64,000 nt of DNA from the NCBI GenBank assembly GCA_019359515.1, contig JAHHHC010000006.1, positions 62,001 to 126,000 on the forward strand, written 5' to 3'. Shown here in pieces: positions 44,223 to 52,860 of this stretch (position 1 is the first letter of the stretch; every line of letters starts with the position of its first letter). Origin of the DNA: Desmonostoc vinosum HA7617-LM4. GTDB taxonomy: Bacteria; Cyanobacteriota; Cyanobacteriia; Cyanobacteriales; Nostocaceae. Under the pieces are notes generated by a model. The model was not told the DNA's origin, made no database searches, and saw nothing but the letters and a program-made list of their open reading frames with translations. The position numbers and the translations under genes are program-made.

Positions 44223-45722
44223 ATGCTTTCTTCCCCTACCACGCTCACAACTTTGCCCGAAATCATCGATGGCTTGCCAAATATTTCTGGTTGGGAAACA
44301 GAAGTACTTTCGGTAGTGAATCATCGTGAACCTGTTTTTTTACCAACAACGAATATTAAGTTAGAAGATGTTAATGCTGTGTTTGCGATCGCTTTGCATA
44401 TGCACCAGCCGACAATACCCGCTGGATATGGTGGTTCACTCATCAGCAATTTACAATACATGTTTGAGCATCCCCATGAGGGAGATAATTACAATGCAGG
44501 GCCTTTCGCTAATTGTTACAGCCGCATGGGTGATTTCATTGTTGAACTTGTCTCTCAAGGCTGCAACCCACGTGTAATGTTGGATTACTCTGGTAATCTT
44601 TTGTGGGGACTCAGGCAAATGGGACGCAATGATATTCTTGACAACCTCAAACGTATTACTTGCGATCGGGCCTATCAACCTTATGTAGAATGGCTGGGTA
44701 CAATGTGGAGCCATGCTGTTGTTCCTTCGACTCCCATCCCAGATATTAAGTTACATATCATTGCATGGCAACATCACTTCGCTGCGCTTTTTGGTTGGGA
44801 AGCATTAGCGCGAGTCAAAGGGTTTTCACCGCCAGAAATGCACCTACCAAATCACCCTGATACCTTCTTTGAATTTGTGAAAGCGCTCAAAGAATGTGGA
44901 TATCGCTGGCTACTGGTTCAAGAACATTCAGTTGAAACACTCAGCGGTCAATCTCTCAGCTATAAACATCTACCACATCGCCTGATTGCTCGCAATTCTC
45001 AAGGGGAAACAATTAGTATTACTGCCTTAATTAAAACTCAGGGTTCAGATACTAAATTAGTCGGTCAAATGCAGCCTTATTATGAAGCCAAAACCTTATC
45101 TAAACAACAAGTGGGAAATACGTTAATACCACCTATCGTCTCACAAATTGGCGATGGCGAAAATGGCGGTGTTATGATGAATGAATTTCCGAACGCTTTT
45201 AAACAAGCTTGGTGGGAAATGGCGCATCATGGCGGAGGAAAAACAGGTGTTGTGGGGATGTGCGGTACAGAATATTTAGAATTAATTGAGGCTGCTGGCT
45301 GCAAACCTGAAGACTATCCAACTTGCCAGCCAGTCGGACAACATCATATTTGGCAACGAGTTTCATTAGATAATCATCAATCTGAAACTGTAGAGCATGT
45401 TATTCAAGAATTAAAGCAAAACAATCCAAATTTTCACATGGATGGCGCTTCGTGGACAAATAGCATTAGTTGGATCAAAGGATATGAAAATGTGCTGTCT
45501 CCCATGAATCAACTGAGTAGTTTATTTCATCAAAAGGTTGATTCGTTACTACAAAATAACTTAGCAGAATCGGTTACAAGAGAACCTCGCTATCGTGATG
45601 TTTTATTGCATAACCTTTTGCTGCAAACAAGTTGTTTTCGTTATTGGGGACAAGGTGCTTGGACTGATTATGCCCGTGAAATTTATCAACGTGGTGAGAA
45701 GTTGTTACAAACGACGTTTTAG
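44223..45722 (+). CDS. Glycoside hydrolase family 57 protein
   Basis: This 499-residue protein has the GH57 opening LHMHQP near residue 58 and an extended N-terminus of about 50 residues. Conserved sections include MLDYSGNLLWGL, WGTMWSHA-like EWLGTMWSHAV, and DGENGGVMMNEFP. GH57 enzymes act on alpha-glucans (amylase, branching or 4-alpha-glucanotransferase). The exact activity cannot be assigned from the sequence, and this subgroup is often annotated only as glycosyl hydrolase. The gene starts 35 bp after tRNA-Arg, with GGAG at 44211-44214 upstream of the ATG. Confidence 0.85.
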   Translation: MLSSPTTLTTLPEIIDGLPNISGWETEVLSVVNHREPVFLPTTNIKLEDVNAVFAIALHMHQPTIPAGYGGSLISNLQYMFEHPHEGDNYNAGPFANCYSRMGDFIVELVSQGCNPRVMLDYSGNLLWGLRQMGRNDILDNLKRITCDRAYQPYVEWLGTMWSHAVVPSTPIPDIKLHIIAWQHHFAALFGWEALARVKGFSPPEMHLPNHPDTFFEFVKALKECGYRWLLVQEHSVETLSGQSLSYKHLPHRLIARNSQGETISITALIKTQGSDTKLVGQMQPYYEAKTLSKQQVGNTLIPPIVSQIGDGENGGVMMNEFPNAFKQAWWEMAHHGGGKTGVVGMCGTEYLELIEAAGCKPEDYPTCQPVGQHHIWQRVSLDNHQSETVEHVIQELKQNNPNFHMDGASWTNSISWIKGYENVLSPMNQLSSLFHQKVDSLLQNNLAESVTREPRYRDVLLHNLLLQTSCFRYWGQGAWTDYAREIYQRGEKLLQTTF

Positions 45723-45744
45723 AGGATGTTTGAAAAGTTAATTT

Positions 45745-45930
45745 TCTTGTATCCCGGCGATTAGAAATCGCGCGCCAGTTGCTTCAAGTCGGCAAAGCCG
45801 CCCAACGCACTGGCTTGGCTACACAGACAAAACCCACCTCCGTGGGTTTGAAAGATATAACTTTTGGTTAGTCCACGGAGTTGAACTAAGCTTTGTGTAT
45901 TAGCGAATTCTATTCGCCCAAAACTTTTAA
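45745..45930. repeat. Large palindromic Nostoc-type repeat with nested 41-bp palindrome
   Basis: Outer parts (CGGCGATTAGAAATCGC, GGCTACACAGACAAAACCCAC, TTAGCGAATTCTATTCGCC) look like a common Nostocales palindromic element. Into it is set a 41-bp hairpin at 45774-45814 (GCCAGTTGC...ACTGGC). A fragment of the same outer element lies at 61313-61352. Confidence 0.75.
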
Positions 45931-45932
45931 CC

Positions 45933-46022
45933 AGTTCCGTGGGTTTAAGTCCCCCGGTTCTATAACCGACAAGTTTTGTGTTGGGGTCAAATCCCCATTA
46001 CAAAACTTAATTACGAATTACG
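45933..46022. repeat. 90-bp structured repeat, copy B
   Basis: This copy is about 84/90 identical to 32586-32675, with AAGTTTTGT/ACAAAACTT and TGGGG/CCCCA arms and a CGGTT-CTAT-AACCG hairpin. ATTACGA heptamers follow to about 46055. Confidence 0.88.
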
Positions 46023-46094
46023 AATTACGAATTACGAATTACAAATTACAAATTATTTAAAACATCCTCTTAAATTCGGTGCCACGCTTGACTG

Positions 46095-47453
46095 TTAAAC
46101 TAAGGGTAATAAAATTTCAAATTCTGTGCCTGAACCCAGGTGAGAACGGAAGTTTATTTTACCTCCATGTCTTGCCATAATAATTCGATAGCTTGCTGTT
46201 AGGCTAGTTTGTTTACTGGCGCTTTTTTCTATAGAGAGAGACTCGATAATTTGCTGTTGCAATTCTGGAGAGATGCCAGGGCCATTATCAGTAATGCGAA
46301 TCGCTACCCAACGAGAATCTGGTGCTGCATCTAGATTACATGCTTTTTGGGAAATTACCTCTGTAGTAATTTCTATTTTGGGTTTGTTAGTGGTGTTTTT
46401 AACTTCTAAATGTAACTTTTGTCGGACTCCTTCATTTAGTAGATTATCCACTGCTTCGCTTAATATGTTCATTAATATTTGGTTCAATTGTCCCACAAAG
46501 CCATACACTGGAGGTAAATGACCATAGCATTTAACGATTTCAATTTCTCCTTGTAGACGGCTATTAATTAATAAAACAATACTATCTATGCAAGCATGTA
46601 AATCTAGTGGTTTGGGATAAATTTCATCAATATGACAGAAATTTTGTAAGCTAGTAACAAGTTTTTTTAATCTTTCGGCTCCAGTGCGGATACTAGCAAG
46701 TGCTTGTGATAAATCTTGTTCTAAAAAATCAAACTCTATTTCTTCTTTAAGATCAATAATTTCTAGAGCAGGTGATGGTAATTGTTTTTCGTAACCTGCT
46801 ATGAGTTTGAGCAAGTCTTGAGTGTAGCTTGAGACATAAGTGATGTTACCCCAAATAAAACCTACAGGGTCTAAAATTTCGTGTGCTACCCCATCTACCA
46901 AACGCCCTAGACTCGCCATTTTATCATTTTGAATCATTTGAGCTTGGCTATGTTCATAGCGGATCAGATTTTCGATACCTCGAATTTGCCAAGCAGTAAT
47001 ATTTAATTCTTGGACATCTAGTAAGCTGTAACCAGATGCTGTTTGTACTACTATTGGTTCTGCTAAAATTTCTGGCGATCGCTTTAAACTCAGTTGCATC
47101 GCAGTTAAAATCGATGTTGTATCAGGAAGCAGTAATATTGTTGTTCGCCCATAACTGTAGAGAACTTCCAACGACTCTTGATGAAACAACTTTTCTCCAT
47201 GAGGACGAATCAAAAACTCTAGCAGTCGCCGCCGTGAAATCATGCCAAAAAACTTCCCCTGTTCTAGCAAAATTACTCCAGGTAACAAGGGGTATTTATC
47301 AAAAAAATTAGCCACTTCTGCACCAGTACAGCTAATTTCTACCTGGAAGTTGTACATGGAAAGTTCTTGGAGAGTTGATTCTAGAACAAGATCGCGATCG
47401 CTACCTACAGACACAAATGGCGGTGAGATTTGGCAAGTTAATTCTTCTGGCAC
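46095..47453 (-). CDS. Sensor histidine kinase with N-terminal CBS-like region
   Basis: This 452-residue protein starts from GTG. Residues 10-155 look like a paired CBS-type sensor (VILLEQGKFFGMISRRRLLE near residue 60 is CBS-like), and no membrane helices are present. The kinase core has H191 in VDGVAHEILDP, an N box in NILSEAVDNL, G1 in ITDNGPGIS, and a G2-like HLGSGTEFEILLP end. It is a soluble kinase, and no response regulator is adjacent. The spacing between boxes is normal, although HEILDP differs from the classic HELRTP. The signal could be an adenosyl ligand if the CBS call is right. Confidence 0.85.
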   Translation of the reverse strand: MPEELTCQISPPFVSVGSDRDLVLESTLQELSMYNFQVEISCTGAEVANFFDKYPLLPGVILLEQGKFFGMISRRRLLEFLIRPHGEKLFHQESLEVLYSYGRTTILLLPDTTSILTAMQLSLKRSPEILAEPIVVQTASGYSLLDVQELNITAWQIRGIENLIRYEHSQAQMIQNDKMASLGRLVDGVAHEILDPVGFIWGNITYVSSYTQDLLKLIAGYEKQLPSPALEIIDLKEEIEFDFLEQDLSQALASIRTGAERLKKLVTSLQNFCHIDEIYPKPLDLHACIDSIVLLINSRLQGEIEIVKCYGHLPPVYGFVGQLNQILMNILSEAVDNLLNEGVRQKLHLEVKNTTNKPKIEITTEVISQKACNLDAAPDSRWVAIRITDNGPGISPELQQQIIESLSIEKSASKQTSLTASYRIIMARHGGKINFRSHLGSGTEFEILLPLV

Positions 47454-48468
47454 TAGACACCCTGGTTTTTATAGAGACAGGCAATCAATCAGCTAACATT
47501 TTAGCGATACTTTCTAAAAAATCAAGCTCTTAATTGCTTTAAACTTCTAGTCAGTAAGGGTTTGATGCTAATTAAACGTGATTGTTAATTTTGTTTCAAA
47601 AACAGTTTTATAAATGTCTTACGTATAAAAATCTTCATAAAATTATACAATTTATACTCCATTACTACTTAAGTACTGCTGTAAAATCTGCCAACAGCAT
47701 AAGTTGACGATAATTCCATCTGTGTGAAGAAATATAAATTTAATCTAGTAGCGCGTCAAGGTTAAAATGGTGTAATAGCCGCAGGTTAGATTGAGGAACG
47801 TAGACGCCTGAAGGGCGGCTTTCCGCAGCGTAAATCAACACCTAGATACATGTTGGGTTTTGCTCCGCTCAATTCAACCTACAATTTTTTTGCAACATTT
47901 AAGGATAGACACGCTGCTATAAATCGGCATCAACTAAGTAGGCTTCTATCTCTAGAGAGATTTTTTATAGAAAAATGAATCATAAGTCGTCATAGCTGTT
48001 AGACTTTGGTCTTGCAGTTTTAAAATTTTTGTAGTAGAAAATCACCAAAGCTCAGATTTAAATGCTCAAAATACTAAAACCACAGTATGGGGACAATCAA
48101 AGGCGATCGCCAAATGTTGAATAACTGTAAATCATTGATGAAAATCTGACTGAGTTAGCATCCTGCCAAAAGAATTACTGTAAGTATAAACATAGATAAT
48201 TCAGCATCATCTAGCTAGCTACTTGCTCTATGGAATCGGAACCATTTCGGAAGTCAGACTATCTTATGACTAGTCATCCTCAGTAAATAAACTCACGTAA
48301 AAATCACTATCCAGGATGAGGTCAAGGTTGGTGGTGCTTCAGCGGTACTATAAGACCAAATAATTGTCTAAAAGATATTTAATTTTGCTAATCTGCTTTT
48401 GATCCCCGTTTAGATAGAATGACTAGGCAGAACCCTAAAACTCCAAACCGCTTTTGACTGCGACACCC
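47454..48468. other. 1-kb intergenic region
   Basis: I see no gene. A dispersed repeat lies at about 47780-47890 (TTGAGGAACGTAGACGCC, GAAGGGCGGCTTTCCGC, GTTGGGTTTTGCTCCGC). The rest is AT-rich with isolated GCGATCGC. Confidence 0.55.
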
Positions 48469-49521
48469 ATGAATCAACTGAACAATGGTTTTACAATATT
48501 TCTCAGTCTGCTAGTCGAGGCGATACCTTTTTTGCTGCTTGGGGTTTTACTCTCTAGTTTGCTGCTATTTTTTGTTGATGAACGCAAATTAGTGGAAAAA
48601 ATGCCCAAAAATCCACTGCTAGGTGCTTTATTTGGCAGCTTAATTGGCTTTTTGTTTCCGGTGTGTGAGTGTGGCAATGTGCCAGTGGCGCGGCGATTGC
48701 TGATGCAGGGAGTACCCACACCAGTAGCAATTGGTTTTTTGCTAGCAGCACCGACAATTAACCCGATTGTAATTTGGTCAACTTGGACTGCATTTCGAGA
48801 TCAACCAGAAATAGTAGTCTTACGAGTCGTGTTTTCCTTATTAATCGCTACAATTGTAGGTTTTGTTTTCAGTTTTCAAAAGGACTTACATCCTATCGTT
48901 CAACCTGCTATTAGTCGTTATTTGAAATACAGTTCCCCCTCGAAAACATCTTCTAAACACCGCCAGGGAGGTTATGAAATACAACAGCAAGCAGCAACAC
49001 CCAATTTGTTACAATCTGGGACTTATATTCTAGGAGGAAAAGCAGGCACACCAATCCGAGTAGATAGCGATTTAATGCAAACAAATCCATCCACTAGTTT
49101 TAGTAAACCCCTCCCGGATAAACTGCATCTATTGTTGGATAATACTATTCAGGAATTACGAGAATTGGGAGCAGTGATGGTTATTGGCAGTGCGATCGCA
49201 GCTGCTATTCAAGTACTAGCTCCTCGTGAATGGATACTTAGCTTAGGTGCTGGCCCCATCAGTTCAATTATTGCCATGCTAGTACTAGCAGCAGTGGTGT
49301 CAATTTGTTCTACAGTCGATTCATTCTTTGCTCTATCTTTTGCCTCAACTTTTAGCAGTGGTTCACTACTGGCATTTCTAGTCTTCGGGCCAATGGTAGA
49401 CATCAAAGGTATTGGTTTGATGTTATCAATATTCAAGCCAAAGGCGATATTTTACTTATTTGTTTTAGCAGCACAATTAACGTTTTTGTTCACACTTTTT
49501 GTTAATTTGCATGTCATTTAA
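48469..49521 (+). CDS. Permease of the YraQ/UPF0718 (DUF318) family
   Basis: This protein of about 350 residues has two halves of four helices. The first contains the family signature FPVCECGNVPVARRLLMQGV and LAAPTINPIV; the second contains ICSTVDSFFALSFAS. A polar loop of about 70 residues joins the halves. The ATG at 48469 replaces an upstream TTG (48454). It is followed by a TIGR03943 (DUF1980) gene, the standard partner. In Bacillus the equivalent YcgR-YcgQ pair is zinc-regulated, so metal handling is likely but inferred. Confidence 0.88.
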   Translation: MNQLNNGFTIFLSLLVEAIPFLLLGVLLSSLLLFFVDERKLVEKMPKNPLLGALFGSLIGFLFPVCECGNVPVARRLLMQGVPTPVAIGFLLAAPTINPIVIWSTWTAFRDQPEIVVLRVVFSLLIATIVGFVFSFQKDLHPIVQPAISRYLKYSSPSKTSSKHRQGGYEIQQQAATPNLLQSGTYILGGKAGTPIRVDSDLMQTNPSTSFSKPLPDKLHLLLDNTIQELRELGAVMVIGSAIAAAIQVLAPREWILSLGAGPISSIIAMLVLAAVVSICSTVDSFFALSFASTFSSGSLLAFLVFGPMVDIKGIGLMLSIFKPKAIFYLFVLAAQLTFLFTLFVNLHVI

Positions 49522-49549
49522 AAATTTGTCCTTTGTCATTTATCCTACG

Positions 49550-49680
49550 AATTACGCGCTTCGCAGCGGTAGCGAGTCCTCGATAGCGTTAGCGTAAAGC
49601 CTACGGCATAGCTTCGCTTAGAGCGACATAGGAGCGTCGCGTCATTACGAATTACGAATTACGAATTACGAATTATTTAA
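49550..49680. repeat. Mosaic palindromic repeat copy 2 with ATTACGA tract
   Basis: The blocks of the 3636 repeat occur here in inverse orientation and different order (GGTAGCGAGTCCTCGATAGC, GGCATAGCTTCGCTTAGAGC, GGAGCGTCGCGTC), bounded by ATTACGA heptamers on both sides. It splits the permease/TIGR03943 pair. Confidence 0.8.
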
Positions 49681-49698
49681 TGACTCTTGATTAACAAA

Positions 49699-50469
49699 AT
49701 GACTAATCCAAAACCCAAATCTCAAATCCCAAATCGCTTACTTCCCTGGCTGGATGTCTTCGCAATTACAGCTTTGGGTATTTTGATGGTGAAATACTGG
49801 TTAACTGGCAAGCTGAATTTGTTAATTCACCCAAATTACTTTTGGTTAGCAATACTGGGTGGCTTCAGTTTGATTGTGATTGGAATTTTAAAGGCGCAAG
49901 ACCTTTGGCTGCGGCGGCGTCGTGATTTGACGCCAAATGTGCAGCACTTTACCTTATTTCCTCCTGGTTGGGGTAGTGGTTTGCTATTGGCAACAGCGAT
50001 TTTGGGTTTCATCATCACACCTCAAGTTTTTGCCAGTGATAAGGCACTCCAGCGAGATGTAACTGATTTATTGGGAACAACACGCGTCAAACCCCAAGCA
50101 TTTCGGGCTACTATTCGCCCAGAAGAGCGATCGCTTGTAGATTGGGTACGTACCGTGAATGTTTATCCAGAACCAGATACATATACAGGGCAAAAAGTCA
50201 AGGTTCAAGGATTTGTCATCCATCCACCAAATATAGGCAAAGAACATTTATTCTTGGCGCGATTCGTCCTTACTTGCTGTGCAGCAGACGCTTATCCCAT
50301 AGGATTACCCGTAAAAATAGAAGGGAATCGGGATCAATACCCCCCTGATAGCTGGCTAGAAATAGAAGGAAAAATGATGACGGACACTGTAGCAGGTGAA
50401 CGCAAACTTACCATTGCTGCTGCCTCCATTAAAAAGATTCCCCAACCGAAGAATCCTTATAGTTATTAG
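49699..50469 (+). CDS. TIGR03943 family (DUF1980) protein
   Basis: This protein of about 256 residues has helices near residues 18-36, 47-65 and 92-110, then a soluble domain of OB-like character: VKVQGFVIHPPNIGKEHLFL, RFVLTCCAADAYPIGLPV and WLEIEGKM. The Cys-Cys-Ala-Ala-Asp motif is typical. It partners the permease encoded upstream, from which it is separated by a repeat. The ATG at 49699 is preferred to a TTG at 49687. The role in metal export or uptake is inferred from the family. Confidence 0.87.
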   Translation: MTNPKPKSQIPNRLLPWLDVFAITALGILMVKYWLTGKLNLLIHPNYFWLAILGGFSLIVIGILKAQDLWLRRRRDLTPNVQHFTLFPPGWGSGLLLATAILGFIITPQVFASDKALQRDVTDLLGTTRVKPQAFRATIRPEERSLVDWVRTVNVYPEPDTYTGQKVKVQGFVIHPPNIGKEHLFLARFVLTCCAADAYPIGLPVKIEGNRDQYPPDSWLEIEGKMMTDTVAGERKLTIAAASIKKIPQPKNPYSY

Positions 50470-50493
50470 TTTTTTGTCCTTTGTAAATGACCA

Positions 50494-51996
50494 ATGACCA
50501 AATCTAAAGCTTTTATCCAACCACTAGATCGGATAGCGATCGCACTCATGTTATTACTGAGTCTGCTGATTGGAATCATCATCTTACAAGGTGATGTGGT
50601 GACGGCTCGTGTCCGCGATTTTAGTTGGCAGAATCAACAAATCGGTGCGGAGGATCTCTCTTTTACCCTCACCTTTAGCCGTCCAATGGACAAAAAAAGC
50701 GTAGAAGATAGTCTGAAGGAAGCAATAGATCCACCACTAGCGGGGAAAGTGAGTTGGGCAGGGCGACGGATGGTGTATACACTGCGGACACCAGCACCTT
50801 ATGGCACGAATTATCAACTGAAATTGCAGGGAGCCAAAGATAAGTTTGCTGAACAAGAAGGCAAAAAAAGGATAATGCAGCCCTTTACGGGTAATTTTCG
50901 GACGCGCGATCGCGTCATCCTTTACGTAGGTGCTGATCAACAAAACCAAGGACAGTTAGTTCTCTACAACCTCACTCAAGAGCAAAAAAAGGTACTTACC
51001 CCCAAAGACTTGATTGTTATGGACTTTGAGCCATATCCCAATGGGGAAAAAATCTTATTTTCTGCCCGCACCACCAAAAATCAAGACATACTTTCGGCTC
51101 AACTTTACACAGTCACAACAGGTATTTCTGGAAAATCTGGAAAGCCAGCAGAATCAGCCAGCAAAGTTGACTTGATTTTAGATAACAAAGACTATCAAAT
51201 TCTCAAATTTGATTTATCGCCCGATGGACAAACCATTGTAGTTCAACGGGGAAATAAAGCTAATCCCAATGACTTTGGGCTGTGGTTTCTGCCAGCCAAC
51301 AGCGACGCTTCCCAAGAACAACCTACCCCTAAACGCTTGCAAAGCCAACCGGGAGGAGACTTTACGATCACACCGGATAGCAAAGCCGTGGCAGTTGCCC
51401 AAGGACAGGGGGCAGCAATTCTACCCTTACAAGGTGATGCTACTAAACCTCTAGATTTCTTGCCGCAGTTTGGTTTAGTGCAAGCATTCTCCAAAGATGG
51501 CTCTCAAGCAGCGATGGTAAAATTTAATACAGATTATACGCGAGATTTGTTTTTGGTGACAAACCAAGGCATACAGAAACCACTCTTAAAAACCACAGGC
51601 ACAATTATCAGTTGTCAATTTGATACAGCTTCGCCCACCCTCTACTGCTTACTGACACAGCTAGTATCGAAAGAGCAATATATAGAACAGCCTTATGTCG
51701 TAGCAATCAATCTCAAAACTGGACAACAGAAACCATTGCTAGTCCTACCACCAGATCAGCGAAATGTGCAAATGAACTTATCTCCCGATGGTTTGGGCTT
51801 ATTATTCGACCAAGTAGTATTACAAGAAACCACTGCTTCGTCACCTGCAAACATTGTGAAAAATGATGATGGCGAAGCGATCGCCACTAGTAGTTTATGG
51901 TTAATGTTATTGTCTCCTGTGGCTGATGCCGACACTGAAGATATTCAACCAGCACAATTACCTTTAGTTGGTTTTCGCCCTCGTTGGCTACCGTGA
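50494..51996 (+). CDS. Membrane-anchored Ig-like plus propeller protein
   Basis: This 500-residue protein has one N-terminal helix (residues 13-32). A Big_5/Ig-like domain (LSFTLTFSRPMDKKSVEDSL, about residues 50-135) is followed by a TolB/WD40-like propeller with repeats such as DLSPDGQTIVVQRGNKA and MNLSPDGLGLLFDQ. It is probably periplasmic and lacks catalytic motifs. It follows the TIGR03943 gene by 24 bp, so it may be in the same operon. The ATG at 50494 lies within a dispersed GACCAATGACC-type repeat. Confidence 0.75.
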   Translation: MTKSKAFIQPLDRIAIALMLLLSLLIGIIILQGDVVTARVRDFSWQNQQIGAEDLSFTLTFSRPMDKKSVEDSLKEAIDPPLAGKVSWAGRRMVYTLRTPAPYGTNYQLKLQGAKDKFAEQEGKKRIMQPFTGNFRTRDRVILYVGADQQNQGQLVLYNLTQEQKKVLTPKDLIVMDFEPYPNGEKILFSARTTKNQDILSAQLYTVTTGISGKSGKPAESASKVDLILDNKDYQILKFDLSPDGQTIVVQRGNKANPNDFGLWFLPANSDASQEQPTPKRLQSQPGGDFTITPDSKAVAVAQGQGAAILPLQGDATKPLDFLPQFGLVQAFSKDGSQAAMVKFNTDYTRDLFLVTNQGIQKPLLKTTGTIISCQFDTASPTLYCLLTQLVSKEQYIEQPYVVAINLKTGQQKPLLVLPPDQRNVQMNLSPDGLGLLFDQVVLQETTASSPANIVKNDDGEAIATSSLWLMLLSPVADADTEDIQPAQLPLVGFRPRWLP

Positions 51997-52131
51997 GACT
52001 CTCTACTCCCTACTGCCCATTTTTAAAATAGAATTGTAGTTGAGCGATTGCGAGAGAAACTGCGTCAAGCTAGAAAGAATCAAGCGTGAAACAACACAAT
52101 AAAATACTGGCATGAAGTAGATAAGAATATT

Positions 52132-52794
52132 ATGTTGCAACCTTTATCTCAACCAGTAACATTTGCAGAATTCGTAGAATGGAAGCCCGATGGAAAACGT
52201 TATGAGCTTCATGATGGAGTGATTGTTGAGATGCCACAACCTACAGGCGACCATGAAGATATTATTGGATTTTTAGCTGAACAACTCACTTTAGAATATG
52301 TGCGTCTGAGACTACCTTATTTGATACCTAAAACTGCATTGGTGAAACCACCAGAAAATGAATCAGGTTATTCACCAGATGTTCTATTATTAAATCGCTC
52401 TAATTTAATACATGAACCCCTTTGGAAAAAGAAATCAACTGTGACTCAGGGAGCGTCAATTCCATTAGTTATTGAAGTTGTTAGTACGGCAGTTGCTACA
52501 ACGGGGGGAACCCCCGCAACGCACTGCCTCACTAACTGGCGTGATGATTACTACAAAAAATATGGTGAGTACGAGGGAATTGGGATTCCTGAATATTGGA
52601 TTGTAGATTATCTGGCTTTCGGCGCTCGTAAGTTTATTGGTAATCCTAAACAGCCTACTATCTCTATTTATAATTTAGTAGAAGATGAGTACCAAGTTAG
52701 CAGATTTCAGGATGGCGATCGCATTCAATCTCTAGCATTTCCAGAATTAAATTTAACTGCCAAGCAAATTTTTATGGCTGGGATAGTTGTGTAA
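52132..52794 (+). CDS. Uma2 family endonuclease-like protein with in-frame repeat insertion
   Basis: This 220-residue PD-(D/E)XK protein of the Uma2 (DUF820) family has YSPDVLLLN (metal Asp), LVIEVVS (ExV) and the YWIVDY strand. It is closely similar to the gene at 60549-61166 along the whole length, except for 15 extra residues (AVATTGGTPATHCLT) between VVST and NWRDDY. Those residues are encoded by 52489-52533, a palindromic repeat. The insertion sits beside the active-site strand, so activity may be changed. Uma2 proteins are abundant in cyanobacteria and their role is unclear. Confidence 0.85.
   Translation: MLQPLSQPVTFAEFVEWKPDGKRYELHDGVIVEMPQPTGDHEDIIGFLAEQLTLEYVRLRLPYLIPKTALVKPPENESGYSPDVLLLNRSNLIHEPLWKKKSTVTQGASIPLVIEVVSTAVATTGGTPATHCLTNWRDDYYKKYGEYEGIGIPEYWIVDYLAFGARKFIGNPKQPTISIYNLVEDEYQVSRFQDGDRIQSLAFPELNLTAKQIFMAGIVV
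52488..52528 (+). repeat. 41-bp palindrome inserted in frame in the Uma2 gene
   Basis: GGCAGTTGC pairs with GCAAC...ACTGCC, with an inner CGGGGG-GAA-CCCCCG hairpin. It has the same length and plan as 45774-45814 and 57361-57401. The neighbouring 45-bp insertion is absent from the paralogue. Confidence 0.9.
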
Positions 52795-52860
52795 ATCTAA
52801 CTTTGTTCAATTAAGACAATAGAAAAAACTGTTCCCTGTTCTTTTGTTCGGTAAGATAAC

